Source: Arthrobacter sp. ISL-28 (GTDB lineage Bacteria; Actinomycetota; Actinomycetes; Actinomycetales; Micrococcaceae). From it: DNA of 64,000 nucleotides. The translations under genes were made by a program, and so were the position numbers. The notes beneath the pieces are model-generated. The model ran no database searches. It saw only the letters and a list, made by a program, of their open reading frames with translations, and had not been told where the DNA came from. Positions within the stretch are counted from its first letter, which is position 1. Every line of letters begins with the position of its first letter. The DNA lies in contig NZ_JAGGPJ010000001.1 of the NCBI RefSeq assembly GCF_018613875.1, positions 106,199 through 170,198 of the forward strand, read 5' to 3'. Below are positions 35,547-44,645 of the stretch, piece after piece.

Positions 35547-36722
35547 GTGAAGGCACTGACCTGGCAAGGCAAGCGCTCGGTGAGGGTGGAAGAAGTTCCG
35601 GACCCTGTGATCCAAGAGCCTTCGGACGCGATTATCAGGATCACGTCCACTGCCATCTGCGGTTCGGATCTCCATCTCTATGAGGTGCTGGGCCCGTACA
35701 TGCACAAGGGCGACGTGATCGGCCATGAGCCGATGGGCATCGTGGAAGAGGTGGGCGCCGGCGTCACCAACCTGGCCAAGGGCGACAGGGTGGTGGTGCC
35801 ATTCAATATCGCCTGCGGACAGTGCTTCATGTGCCAGCGTGGCCTGCAGTCCCAATGCGAGACGACCCAGGTAAGGGAAAAGGGTTCAGGGGCCGCGTTG
35901 TTCGGCTATTCGGAAATGTATGGCTCCGTTGCGGGCGGCCAAGCAGAGTACCTCCGCGTTCCGCATGCCGACTATGGTCCCATCAAGGTGGATAAGGAAC
36001 TGCCGGACGAACGCTACCTATTCCTGTCCGACATTCTGCCCACAGCCTGGCAGGCCGTGAAATATGCGGATGCGCCGGACGGCGGGACCCTCGCCGTGTT
36101 CGGGTTGGGGCCAGTCGGACAGTTCTCGGCGAGGATCGGGAAGCACTTCGGCCTGCGCGTCATCGGGGTGGAACCTGTGCCCGAGCGCCGGGCCATGGCG
36201 GCCCGCCATGGCATTGACGTTCTGGACTACTCCAAGGGCGTCGCCGATGAGCTGCGGGAACGGACCGGCGGCCGCGGGCCCGATGCAGTGGTGGATGCCG
36301 TCGGCATGGAAGCCCACGGTTCCCCCGTGACAGGGTTCGCGCACCAGGCATTGGCTCTACTGCCGGACAAGCTGGCACAGAAGGCCATGGAAACCGCCGG
36401 TGTGGACCGGCTCGCGGCCCTGCACGCAGCCATCGACTCCGTCCGCCGCGGCGGAACCCTCTCCCTGAGCGGCGTCTATGGCGGAATGGCCAGCCCCATG
36501 CCGCTGCTGACGATGTTTGACAAGCAGATCCAGCTCCGGATGGGCCAGTGCAATGTCCGCCGCTGGACGGATGAGCTGCTTCCGCTGGTGGAGGACGACG
36601 CCGATCCGCTGGGTGTCACGGACCTGGTCACCCATCGCGCGGGGCTGGCTGAGGCGCCTGCCCTGTACGAAAAGTTCCAGAAGAAAGAGGACGGCTGCAT
36701 CAAGGTTGTCCTTCAGCCCTAG
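35547..36722 (+). CDS. Zinc-dependent alcohol dehydrogenase, formaldehyde dehydrogenase-like
   Basis: 391 residues, MDR family. Catalytic-zinc ligands in TAICGSDLHLYEV and GHEPMG; structural zinc in CGQCFMCQRGLQSQC; NAD-binding FGLGPVGQFS. The long insertion near 200-260 and length of about 390 match the glutathione-independent formaldehyde dehydrogenase branch rather than simple alcohol dehydrogenases. Starts at GTG 35547 after GAGGAGGGG. Substrate probably formaldehyde or a related aldehyde/alcohol; not shown by context. Confidence 0.85.
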   Translation: MKALTWQGKRSVRVEEVPDPVIQEPSDAIIRITSTAICGSDLHLYEVLGPYMHKGDVIGHEPMGIVEEVGAGVTNLAKGDRVVVPFNIACGQCFMCQRGLQSQCETTQVREKGSGAALFGYSEMYGSVAGGQAEYLRVPHADYGPIKVDKELPDERYLFLSDILPTAWQAVKYADAPDGGTLAVFGLGPVGQFSARIGKHFGLRVIGVEPVPERRAMAARHGIDVLDYSKGVADELRERTGGRGPDAVVDAVGMEAHGSPVTGFAHQALALLPDKLAQKAMETAGVDRLAALHAAIDSVRRGGTLSLSGVYGGMASPMPLLTMFDKQIQLRMGQCNVRRWTDELLPLVEDDADPLGVTDLVTHRAGLAEAPALYEKFQKKEDGCIKVVLQP

Positions 36723-36775
36723 GGCGGAAGTTTTCCGGGCTTCAGCAGGGGGCCCGGAAGCGCGGCCGGCGGGGG

Positions 36776-37573
36776 CTAGTTCTCCCGCCAGTCGTCTGTT
36801 GCGATGTGGGATCCTGCCTGCGGGCCCATCTGGAGCATGCCGCCGTCGACAGCCCAGGAAGCTCCCGTGACGTAGCTCGAAGCGGCGGAGGCCAGGAACG
36901 CGATCACGGCGGCCACCTCCCTGGCATCACCCGGCCGGCCCAGCGGGACTCCGGGCCTGTCCTTGGTAGTTGGATCCTCGTCCGTCTGGCCCGTCATGGG
37001 CGTGGCGATTTCGCCTGGCGCGACTGAGTTTGCGGTGATGCCGTGAGGTGCCAGTTCCAGCGCGATGGTCTTGATCAGGCCGCCAAGGCCGTGCTTGGAG
37101 GCATCGTAGGCTGAGGCGCCCACCCGGGGTTGGGTTTCGTGGACGCTGGTCACGGCAATGATGCGGCCGCCGCGTCCGGCGGCGACCATCCGTCGGGCGG
37201 CCGCCTGGATGCAGAGGAAGGCCCCGTTGAGGTTGGTGTCCATGGTGTTGGCCCACGTGTCGTAACTCAGGTCTAGGAATTTTTTGCCGTCGCCGGTCCC
37301 CGAATTGTTGACGAAAACGTCCACCCCGCCCAGTTCCTCGGCCAGTCTGTCGATGACTCCCGCGCAGCCCAGGAGATCGGTGGTGTCGAGCTGCCGGACC
37401 ACGGCGTTGCGGCCCGTGGCGCGGACCTCCTCGGCGGTCTTTTCGGCCCCGTCCTTGTCCGAGTGCCAGGTGATGCCGACGTCCAGGCCGGCCTCCGCCA
37501 GTGCCACCGCGGTGGCCCTGCCGATTCCCGAGTCGCTTCCGGTGACGATGGCGGTGCGGGGGGAGAATTCCAT
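36776..37573 (-). CDS. Classical SDR oxidoreductase
   Basis: 265 residues. Cofactor motif TGSDSGIG (11-18), NNSG strand, catalytic Ser in VTSVHE and Tyr-x-x-x-Lys in YDASK (near 155-159), and the ITANSVAPGEIATPM motif. Resembles glucose 1-dehydrogenase/3-oxoacyl reductase-type proteins. It ends in a hydrophilic tail ATDDWREN. The VOC gene at 37604 lies 30 bp upstream on the same strand, so the two are probably cotranscribed. Confidence 0.85.
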   Translation of the reverse strand: MEFSPRTAIVTGSDSGIGRATAVALAEAGLDVGITWHSDKDGAEKTAEEVRATGRNAVVRQLDTTDLLGCAGVIDRLAEELGGVDVFVNNSGTGDGKKFLDLSYDTWANTMDTNLNGAFLCIQAAARRMVAAGRGGRIIAVTSVHETQPRVGASAYDASKHGLGGLIKTIALELAPHGITANSVAPGEIATPMTGQTDEDPTTKDRPGVPLGRPGDAREVAAVIAFLASAASSYVTGASWAVDGGMLQMGPQAGSHIATDDWREN

Positions 37574-37603
37574 GGGGAGGGTCCTTTCGCTGGTCCTGCC
37601 TGT

Positions 37604-37960
37604 TTATGCCCCCACGTCCACGACGCAGAAGCGGTTTCCGTCCGGGTCTTCCAAAACGATGAAATCGGCGTTCTCGGGGTAAAGATCCCAGTCCACCTTC
37701 GAAGCGCCCAGTTCCAATAGCCGCGCCACTTCACCCGGCTGGTCGTCCGCGTAGAGGTCCAGGTGGATGCGCGGGTGCTCTTGGACTGGCGTCTCGCTGA
37801 GCATGAGGGCAAGATGGGCGCCCTCGCCTTTGTGCGGGACCAGCACCACCCAGGTTTCGTCGCCGTCTTCCCGGGTCACATAGCCCAGCGCATCACACCA
37901 GAAGGCCGTGGCGCGAGTGACGTCGTTGACCCCCAGGACAGTCGTTCCGATCCTCAGCAT
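37604..37960 (-). CDS. VOC superfamily protein
   Basis: 118 residues: GTTVLGVNDVTRATAFWCDA, LALMLSETPVQEHPRIHLDL, YADDQPGEVARLLELGASKV and ENADFIVLEDPDGNRFCVVD. One complete VOC unit with His and Glu residues at usual ligand positions. Substrate unknown. Probably cotranscribed with the SDR gene. Confidence 0.78.
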   Translation of the reverse strand: MLRIGTTVLGVNDVTRATAFWCDALGYVTREDGDETWVVLVPHKGEGAHLALMLSETPVQEHPRIHLDLYADDQPGEVARLLELGASKVDWDLYPENADFIVLEDPDGNRFCVVDVGA

Positions 37961-38003
37961 GCTTACATGCTTCCCCGGGGCCAGCCCTGATGCAAGGGCT
38001 CGT

Positions 38004-39230
38004 TCAGCACCACCTGTTCAACGTCTGTTCGGCAGCTTCCGCCATTTCCAACACCAAGGGATGGATGTCGGCGACGAACGGGGCCGGCGGATATGTCGGG
38101 GCCATGGCGATCTGGCGGGTGCCGTCGGCGCTCGTGAGGGCCACGGTGCCGTAGCCTTGCACATCCCCGATGCCCCCGTAATAGAAGTCATTGGTGCACG
38201 TGTCGTTCCAGCTCCACACGCCGAGCCTGAAGCCGGTGAACACGGGACCCTTCAACTGGTCGAAGGTTTCAGCTTTCAGGAGTTTCCCCTGCACCAGCGC
38301 GGTGTAGAAGGTGTTGACGTCGGCCACGGTCGAGATCATGCCGACGGAGGAACCGGCATAGACGGGCGGGTACGCCGCATCGAACCGCTCATCCTCGATG
38401 GTGATGTAGCCGTGAAGCAGCTCTTCGGGAGGGTTCCCCGGCCTGCTCATGAAGGTGCCCGTCAAACCCAGCGGCCGGATAATGTCGTCCCGGAGCACTT
38501 CGGCGAGAGGACGGCCCCGGACTTCCTCAAGCAGCAGCACCAGGGCCGCGTTGTTGCTGTTGGACCACTCGAAGCCCTGCGCGAGCTTCCGTTTCCAGGG
38601 TGTTTTCGCGGCCAGGGCAAGGCGGTCTTCGGGGGCCAGCCTCGAGGCGAACACGTCTTTGAGGGGTTTGGAACTCCACAGCGTCCTGGAGTAATCCGGC
38701 ATTCCCGATTCGTGGTCCAGGAGTTGGCGCACAGTCACGGGCTCCGGCGGATGCATGATGCCGTTGAACCTGGCCAGGTACTTGCTGACCGGCTCATCGA
38801 TCTGAATGCGACCCTCCTCGGCGAGCTTCAGCACTGAAACTGCCAGCATGGACGTCGTCAGTTGGGCCACGTGGGTGGCATCCGAGAGCTGCGCCGGCTG
38901 CCTGCTGTCCAGGTTCCGAACGCCCAGGGAGCGTGTCCATTCTGTGCGGCGGTTCCGGGCCTGGATCAGCAGGGCCGGGGCGCCCTCATCCATCATGTCC
39001 TGGCTGAACTCCTGGAGCCGGGCAAAGACGGCGGCGGACGAGGCGTCATCCGGCAGCTTTGGTGCCGGGGTGCAGCCTGCGGTGGCGGCCGCGAGCGCTG
39101 CAGCCGCCACGAACGCCAGAAGGCGCCGCACTGCGGAAGAGTGCCGGATTGGGGAAGAGTGCCGGATTAGGGAGCAGTGCCGGATTGCGGAATAGTTCCA
39201 GACAGCGGTGCGGTGCCAGGTCGCGGACAT
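38004..39230 (-). CDS. Serine-hydrolase/beta-lactamase-fold lipoprotein without catalytic motifs
   Basis: 408 residues. Basic N-terminus, hydrophobic stretch and lipobox AGC (near 52) place it outside, lipid-anchored. The body matches the class C beta-lactamase/PF00144 fold (QIDEPVSKYLARF, VTVRQLLDHESGMPDYSRTL, WSNSNNAALVLLLEEVRGRP, LGLTGTFM). At the position of the catalytic S-x-x-K, however, it reads QLTT; an SVLK occurs nine residues later, out of register. The Y-x-N motif is WSN. Probably a non-catalytic relative that binds cell-wall or other ligands. The first 35 residues contain four hexapeptide repeats. Confidence 0.72.
   Translation of the reverse strand: MSATWHRTAVWNYSAIRHCSLIRHSSPIRHSSAVRRLLAFVAAAALAAATAGCTPAPKLPDDASSAAVFARLQEFSQDMMDEGAPALLIQARNRRTEWTRSLGVRNLDSRQPAQLSDATHVAQLTTSMLAVSVLKLAEEGRIQIDEPVSKYLARFNGIMHPPEPVTVRQLLDHESGMPDYSRTLWSSKPLKDVFASRLAPEDRLALAAKTPWKRKLAQGFEWSNSNNAALVLLLEEVRGRPLAEVLRDDIIRPLGLTGTFMSRPGNPPEELLHGYITIEDERFDAAYPPVYAGSSVGMISTVADVNTFYTALVQGKLLKAETFDQLKGPVFTGFRLGVWSWNDTCTNDFYYGGIGDVQGYGTVALTSADGTRQIAMAPTYPPAPFVADIHPLVLEMAEAAEQTLNRWC
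39129..39200 (-). repeat. 18-bp in-frame repeat in the signal-peptide region
   Basis: About four units of 18 bp encode SAIRHC-SLIRHS-SPIRHS-SAVRRL just before the hydrophobic signal segment of the lipoprotein. They lengthen the basic n-region. Confidence 0.75.
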
Positions 39231-39434
39231 GCCATTAAGTCCTTAGTGCCGACCGGCAGGTGCACCAGGGTGGTCGCCGCCGGCACCACACATGTTCCTC
39301 GCACGCTCCCGGCCGGTCAACAGCAGCGGCGGCCCCGGAAACGCGCGGACGGCGCCGGAAATGCGGGATCGCCGGAAGCCTGCGGCCAACCCGCGGGCCT
39401 CCGGCGACCCCGTCGTCGGCGTCGAAAAGGCGAA

Positions 39435-40247
39435 CTACGTCAGCCGGATCTGCCGGTTGACGTCCTTGTAAAGGAGGTAGCGGAAGTTGCCCGGCCCGCC
39501 GGCGTAGCAGGCCTGCGGGCAGAAGGCGCGGAGCCACATGAAGTCCCCGGCCTCCACCTCCACCCAATCGTCGTTGAGCCGGTAAACGGCCTTGCCCTCG
39601 AGGACGAACAGGCCGTGCTCCATCACGTGGGTTTCGGCGAACGGGATGGAGGCCCCCGGCTGGAACGTCACGATGTTCACGTGCATGTCGTGCGCGAGGT
39701 CGTCCGGATCCACGAAGCGCGTGGTGGCCCAGGCGCCGTTGGTCCCCGGCATGGGGCGCGGCTCAACGTCCTGGTCACGGGTGACGAAGGACTTGGCGGT
39801 GTAACCCTCGAGCGGCTCGTAGGCCTTGCGGACCCAGTGGAAGGACGCTGCGTCGGTGCCGTCGTTGCGTACCTTCCAGTCCGAACCGGCCGCGAGGTAG
39901 GCGTAGCCGCCGGCTTCAAGGTGGTGGATCTCGCCGTCGAGCGTCAGCGTGAGCGAGCCGGTGGTGAGGAAGATGACGCCCTCGACGCCGGCCTCCACCT
40001 CGGGCTTCTCGCTGCCGCCGCCGGGGGCCACTTCGACGATGAGCTGACTGAATGTGGTGGCGAAGCCTGCGATGGGACGGGCGATGATCCAGGACCGGGT
40101 CTTCTCCCAGCCGGGCAGGTTGCTGGTGACGATGTCGCGCAGCACGCCCTTGGGAATGACCGTGTAGGCCTCCTTGACCACGGCCCGGTCCGTGAGGAGC
40201 TGGGTCTGCGGCGGCAGGCCGCCTTCGGGGGAGAAGTAGTTGCTCAT
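39435..40247 (-). CDS. allE: (S)-ureidoglycine aminohydrolase
   Basis: 270 residues, bicupin. It converts (S)-ureidoglycine to (S)-ureidoglycolate and ammonia in allantoin breakdown, using Mn2+. Seen: RSWIIARPIAGFATTFSQLI in the first cupin, and in the second cupin HDMHVNIVTFQPGASIPFAE, then THVMEHGLFVLEGKAVYRLN with the metal-binding His, Glu and His. AAGGAG lies eight bases before ATG 40247. Four-base overlap with the DUF6986 gene upstream. Last gene of a leftward operon with malate synthase and malic enzyme. Confidence 0.87.
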   Translation of the reverse strand: MSNYFSPEGGLPPQTQLLTDRAVVKEAYTVIPKGVLRDIVTSNLPGWEKTRSWIIARPIAGFATTFSQLIVEVAPGGGSEKPEVEAGVEGVIFLTTGSLTLTLDGEIHHLEAGGYAYLAAGSDWKVRNDGTDAASFHWVRKAYEPLEGYTAKSFVTRDQDVEPRPMPGTNGAWATTRFVDPDDLAHDMHVNIVTFQPGASIPFAETHVMEHGLFVLEGKAVYRLNDDWVEVEAGDFMWLRAFCPQACYAGGPGNFRYLLYKDVNRQIRLT

Positions 40248-41548
40248 GAGTTCGCTCCTTGCGGGGTTGCAGAAAGATGGGACGTGTTTGCGGCCAGCCG
40301 CGGGTGGGCCAGGCCCCTGAGTCGGGGGAGCCCGACGCCGGCAAGCGCCAGTACTTCTTCGGCACCTACGGCTCCGCACTGGACGCCCCGCAGCACGAAG
40401 GCGGCCAGGGCGCGGGCTGTGGCCGGTTCGTCCATCACGCCGCCCTCCGTCTGCTCGACGTAGTTGCGGAGACGGGCCGCGGCGGCCGGGAGGCCCTGCC
40501 GGTAGAACGCGTACGTTGCAGCGAACCTGCTGGGCAGCTGGGCCGGATGCAGGTCCCAGCCCTGGTAGTAGCCGCGTTCGAGCGAACGCCGGACGAGGCG
40601 GCCGTGGAGCTGCCAGGCGTTTTCCACATTGTCACCCACGGGGATGATGTTGGTGGAACCGTCCGAGAGGCGGATGCCCGTGCCTGCCACGGCCAGCTGC
40701 ATGACCTCCTTGGCGAAGTCCGCGACGGGGTGCTCCATGGACTGGTACTCGGCCGAGATCTGCAGCGACGCCGAGTAGTCATACGTGCCGTAGTGGAGTG
40801 CGCTGATCCTGCCGGGAACTGCGTGCGGGAGCTGTGCCACCGGGGAGGTGCCCTCCGGGCCGAGGATGAGCTGCGGTGTTTCCACCTGCACCTCAAAGCG
40901 GAGCCGTCCGGCGGGGAGCGAATGCACTTCCTCCAGCCGTGAGACGGCGTAATCCATCGCCTGCACCTGGGCAACGGTGGTGACCTTGGGCAGCGTCAGG
41001 ATCAGTCCGTCCGGCAGCTCGCCGGCGGCCGCCAAACCGGAAACAAACAGGTCCAGGGTGCGCAGGCCGCGGGCGCGGGTGGGCGCTTCGAAGCACTTGA
41101 AGCGGATCCCGATGAACGGCGGAGCCGTGCCTGCCGAAACCGCGGCGGCCACGGCGGAAGCCGCAGCGACAGCGGCGGCGTCCTCGGCGTCGTCGCCCCT
41201 GTCCCCGTAGCCGTCCTCAAAGTCCAGCCGGAGATCCTCTATGGGCTCGGTGGTGAGTTTGGCTTCAACGCGGGCTGCGACGGCGGCTGCCAGGGCACGC
41301 TCCTGGCCCAGGAGATGCCCAAGGCGGACGAGTCCGCCATGGGCCTCAGCCAGCGCGAGCGCCTGGGCTCCCCAGTCCGCCGCGAACGACGGCGTGAACC
41401 GGTCCGCGGGGACGTAGACCGTGTGGACGGGCTGGCGGGAGCCGTCGTCGCCCGGGTAGTTCCGTTCCAGCAAATGGTCGGTAGCCGCGAGCTGCGAGTC
41501 GATCCGGGAGAGATCGGCCGCGCTGAGTGATGGTTCGGGTACCGCCAT
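40244..41548 (-). CDS. DUF6986 protein, HpcH/HpaI/citrate-lyase-like
   Basis: 434 residues. The TIM-barrel of the HpcH/HpaI aldolase and citrate-lyase beta families is visible: DLRLDFEDGYGDRGDD corresponds to the LDLEDS substrate loop, LRFEVQVETPQLILG holds the metal-binding Glu, and ALHYGTYDYSASL the metal-binding Asp. A helical C-terminal part follows. The start overlaps nothing and lies three bases after the malate synthase stop; the end overlaps allE. Context suggests a glyoxylate- or malate-related lyase or condensing enzyme in allantoin use. The activity is not known to me. Confidence 0.75.
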   Translation of the reverse strand: MAVPEPSLSAADLSRIDSQLAATDHLLERNYPGDDGSRQPVHTVYVPADRFTPSFAADWGAQALALAEAHGGLVRLGHLLGQERALAAAVAARVEAKLTTEPIEDLRLDFEDGYGDRGDDAEDAAAVAAASAVAAAVSAGTAPPFIGIRFKCFEAPTRARGLRTLDLFVSGLAAAGELPDGLILTLPKVTTVAQVQAMDYAVSRLEEVHSLPAGRLRFEVQVETPQLILGPEGTSPVAQLPHAVPGRISALHYGTYDYSASLQISAEYQSMEHPVADFAKEVMQLAVAGTGIRLSDGSTNIIPVGDNVENAWQLHGRLVRRSLERGYYQGWDLHPAQLPSRFAATYAFYRQGLPAAAARLRNYVEQTEGGVMDEPATARALAAFVLRGVQCGAVGAEEVLALAGVGLPRLRGLAHPRLAANTSHLSATPQGANS

Positions 41549-41551
41549 GAC

Positions 41552-43150
41552 TCAGCCCACCAGTTCGTAGGCCGGGGTGGTGAGGAAATCGGTGTAGTCC
41601 TCGGAAAGGCAGATGTCAGCGATCAGGGCACTGGCCGGCTGGTAGTAGCGCTGGAATGCTTCCTCACCCACCTCGCCGCGCAGTTTCTCGGTCTCCTCGG
41701 CCAGGATCCTGGTCACCAGTTCACGCGTCACGGTGTTGCCGGTGTCCGCGAGGACCACCTCGTTGCGGATCTGCTGCCACACCTGCGAGCGGGAGATTTC
41801 CGCGGTGGCGGCATCCTCCATGAGGTTGTGGATGGCCACAGCACCGTTGCCCGAGATCCACACGGCCGTGTAGGCCACGGCGACGTACAGGTTCAGGCGC
41901 AGGCCGGCCTCCGTGACCTGCCCGTCGGCGGAGGCGATGTCCAGCAGCTGCCGGGCGGTCACGGAGACTTCCGGCCGCTGCTTGTCCAGCTGGTTCGGCT
42001 TGTCGCCGAGGACGGAATCGAACACTTCCCGGCAGACCGGGACGAGATCCGGGTGGGCCACCCAGGAGCCGTCGAAGCCATCGTTGGCCTCGCGGGTCTT
42101 GTCGGCGCGGACCTTCTCGAAGGCCTGGGCCGTGACTTCGGGTTCCCGCCGGTTCGGGATGACCGCGGCCATCCCGCCCATCGCGAAGGCGCCGCGGTGG
42201 TGGCAGGTCTTGACCAGCAGTTCCGTGTAGGCGCGCATGAAGGGTGCCGTCATGGCCACCGTGGCGCGATCCGGCAGCACAAAGCTGGCGCCGGCATCGC
42301 GGAAGTACTTGATGATGCTGAACAGGTAGTCCCACCGGCCGGCATTCAGTCCGGAGGCGTGGTCGCGGAGCTCGTAAAGGATCTCGTCCATCTCGAAGGC
42401 TGCCGGAATGGTCTCGATCAGCACGGTGGCGCGGATGGTGCCCTGGCCGATGCCCAGGAAGTCCTGGGCGAACACGAAGACGTCGTTCCACAGGCGTGCC
42501 TCGAGGTGGCTCTCCATCTTGGGCAGGTAGTAGTACGGACCGTGGCCGTTGAGCACCAGCTGCTTGGCGATGTGGAAGAAGTGCAGGCCGAAGTCCACGA
42601 GGGCACCCACGGCGGGTTCGCCGTCGATCAGCAGGTGCCGTTCCTCCATGTGCCAGCCGCGGGGGCGGGCCACCACCACGGCCAGCGGGGCGTCGGTGCG
42701 GAGCCGGTATTCCTTGCCCTCCGGCGACGTGTAGCTCAGTGTCCCCGTGGCGGCATCGCGGAGGTTCAGGATGGCGTCGATGACGTTGGCCCACGTGGGG
42801 GTGCTGGCGTCCTCGAGGTCCGCAAGCCACACCTTGGCACCCGAGTTCAGGGCGTTGATGGCCATCTTGGCGGGGGACGCTGGGCCCGTCATTTCAACCC
42901 GGCGGTCCTGCAGGGCCGCCGGTGCCGGCGCAACCTTCCAGTCGCCGTCGCGCACGTCCTGGGTGTCCGGCAGGAAGTCGAGGCTGCCGGTCCTGGCCAC
43001 GTGCTCGCGCTTGGCGGCCCGGGCCTTGAGGAGGTCGGCGCGGGTGCCGGCAAAGCGCTTGTGGAGTTCCTCCACGAAAGCCAGCGCCTTGGGGGTGAGA
43101 ATCTCCTCCGCACGCTCGATCGGCCGGGGGTCTGTGACTGTGATAGCCAT
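41552..43150 (-). CDS. aceB: Malate synthase A
   Basis: 532 residues, normal for the A form. Condenses glyoxylate with acetyl-CoA to malate in the cytoplasm. N-terminal FLPDTQDVRDGDWKVAPAPA, then LADLEDASTPTWANVI, RPRGWHMEERHL, the signature YLPKMESHLEARLWNDVF, and ATVLIETIPAAFEMDEILYE with a metal-binding Glu. No isocitrate lyase gene is adjacent, so in this operon it most likely serves glyoxylate released from ureidoglycolate, as described for aceB in Streptomyces allantoin clusters. AGGACC-type site before ATG 43150. Confidence 0.93.
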   Translation of the reverse strand: MAITVTDPRPIERAEEILTPKALAFVEELHKRFAGTRADLLKARAAKREHVARTGSLDFLPDTQDVRDGDWKVAPAPAALQDRRVEMTGPASPAKMAINALNSGAKVWLADLEDASTPTWANVIDAILNLRDAATGTLSYTSPEGKEYRLRTDAPLAVVVARPRGWHMEERHLLIDGEPAVGALVDFGLHFFHIAKQLVLNGHGPYYYLPKMESHLEARLWNDVFVFAQDFLGIGQGTIRATVLIETIPAAFEMDEILYELRDHASGLNAGRWDYLFSIIKYFRDAGASFVLPDRATVAMTAPFMRAYTELLVKTCHHRGAFAMGGMAAVIPNRREPEVTAQAFEKVRADKTREANDGFDGSWVAHPDLVPVCREVFDSVLGDKPNQLDKQRPEVSVTARQLLDIASADGQVTEAGLRLNLYVAVAYTAVWISGNGAVAIHNLMEDAATAEISRSQVWQQIRNEVVLADTGNTVTRELVTRILAEETEKLRGEVGEEAFQRYYQPASALIADICLSEDYTDFLTTPAYELVG

Positions 43151-43175
43151 TGTTGGTCCTTTCCAGGGCTGCGAA

Positions 43176-44645
43176 TCAGGCGGTGGCTAAGGCTGCTGTG
43201 GTGCCGGCAGCGGGTGCTGCTGCTTCCATTGTGTCCCTCGCCGGCGCCGGCATGCGGCCACCGGCAGCGTGGGCCGCGGCGGCGACAGCTGCCGCAACGT
43301 CTGCGGCCACATGGGGGTCGAAGACGCTGGGGATAATGTAGCTGGCATTGAGCTCATCGTCAGCCACGCGGTTGGCGATCGCCTCGGCGGCGGCCACCAG
43401 CATCTCGGGCGTGATGTCCGATGCCCCGGCATCCAGGAGCCCGCGGAAGAAGCCGGGGAACGCCAGGACATTGTTGATCTGGTTCGGGAAGTCACTGCGT
43501 CCCGTGGCCACGACGGCGGCATGCCTGGACGCGATGACGGGATCGATCTCCGGCGTGGGGTTGGCCATGGCGAAGACAATCGCGTCCTCGGCCATCGAAG
43601 CAACCTGCTCCTCGCCGATCACGTGCGGGGCGCTCACGCCAATGAACACGTCTGCGCCCTGGAGTGCTTCGTGCAGGGTTCCGGAGAAGGCTTCTTCGTT
43701 GGTGTTGGCGGCAATCCAGCTGCGGTGCTCATCGTTGTACTGCTCGCCCGAGTGGATGGCGCCGGAGCGGCCGGCGGCCACGATGTGCCGGGCGCCCTGG
43801 GCCTTGAGCAGCTGGATGATGGCCGAGCCCGCGGCGCCGACGCCCGAGACGACGATCCGGACCTCTTCCAGCTTCTTGCCCACCACGCGCAGGGCATTGA
43901 CCAGGGCCGCCAGGGTGACGATGGCGGTGCCGTGCTGGTCATCGTGGAAGACCGGGATGTCGAGTTCCTCGCGCAGGCGGTTCTCGATCTCGAAGCAGCG
44001 GGGGGCAGCGATATCCTCGAGGTTCACGCCGCCGTACACCGGGGCGATGGCCTTGACGATCTTGATAATTTCTTCGGTGTCCTGAGTGTCCAGGCAGACC
44101 GGCCAGGCGTCCACATTGGCGAACTGCTTGAACAGTGCGGCCTTGCCTTCCATGACCGGAAGCGCGGCGGCCGGGCCAATGTTGCCCAGCCCCAGGACGG
44201 CGGACCCGTCGGTGACCACGGCGATGGTGTTCCGCTTGACCGTGAGGTTCCGGGCGGCGTCGGGGTTTTCGGCGATGGCGAGGCAGACGCGCGCGACGCC
44301 GGGGGTGTAGGCGCGGGAGAGATCGTCGCGGTTGCGCAAGGCTACTTTGGGGACGACCTCGAGCTTGCCGCCCAGATGCATCAGGAAGGTGCGGTCCGAG
44401 ACATTCCGGACCGTGAAGCCGTCGAGCGCGTTCAGGGCATCCTTCACGCGGTTGGCGTGGTCGTCGTCCGTGGTGTTGCAGGTGACGTCCACAACCAGCG
44501 TCTCGTGGTGGGACTCGGTGACGTCCAGCGCCGTGATGGCTGCACCCGCGGCGCCGACTGCGGCGGCGAGTTCGCTGGTGGCCGTGAAGCTGGACGGCGC
44601 TTCCACGCGCAGGGTGATCGAATTTCCGGGGCTCGGGTTCGCCAT
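43176..44645 (-). CDS. NAD(P)-dependent malic enzyme with N-terminal ACT-like domain
   Basis: 489 residues from ATG 44645, which has AGGAGG seven bases upstream. Decarboxylates malate to pyruvate. N-terminal 80 residues resemble an ACT regulatory domain (RVEAPSSFTATSELAAAVGA). Catalytic region: SRAYTPGVARVCLAI, YGGVNLEDIAAPRCFEIE, VFHDDQHGTAIVTLAAL; nucleotide fold VVSGVGAAGSAI. First gene of the operon mez-aceB-DUF6986-allE, so glyoxylate carbon would end as pyruvate. The Ala-rich tail after DVAAAVAAAAHAAGG is not conserved. Confidence 0.9.
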   Translation of the reverse strand: MANPSPGNSITLRVEAPSSFTATSELAAAVGAAGAAITALDVTESHHETLVVDVTCNTTDDDHANRVKDALNALDGFTVRNVSDRTFLMHLGGKLEVVPKVALRNRDDLSRAYTPGVARVCLAIAENPDAARNLTVKRNTIAVVTDGSAVLGLGNIGPAAALPVMEGKAALFKQFANVDAWPVCLDTQDTEEIIKIVKAIAPVYGGVNLEDIAAPRCFEIENRLREELDIPVFHDDQHGTAIVTLAALVNALRVVGKKLEEVRIVVSGVGAAGSAIIQLLKAQGARHIVAAGRSGAIHSGEQYNDEHRSWIAANTNEEAFSGTLHEALQGADVFIGVSAPHVIGEEQVASMAEDAIVFAMANPTPEIDPVIASRHAAVVATGRSDFPNQINNVLAFPGFFRGLLDAGASDITPEMLVAAAEAIANRVADDELNASYIIPSVFDPHVAADVAAAVAAAAHAAGGRMPAPARDTMEAAAPAAGTTAALATA

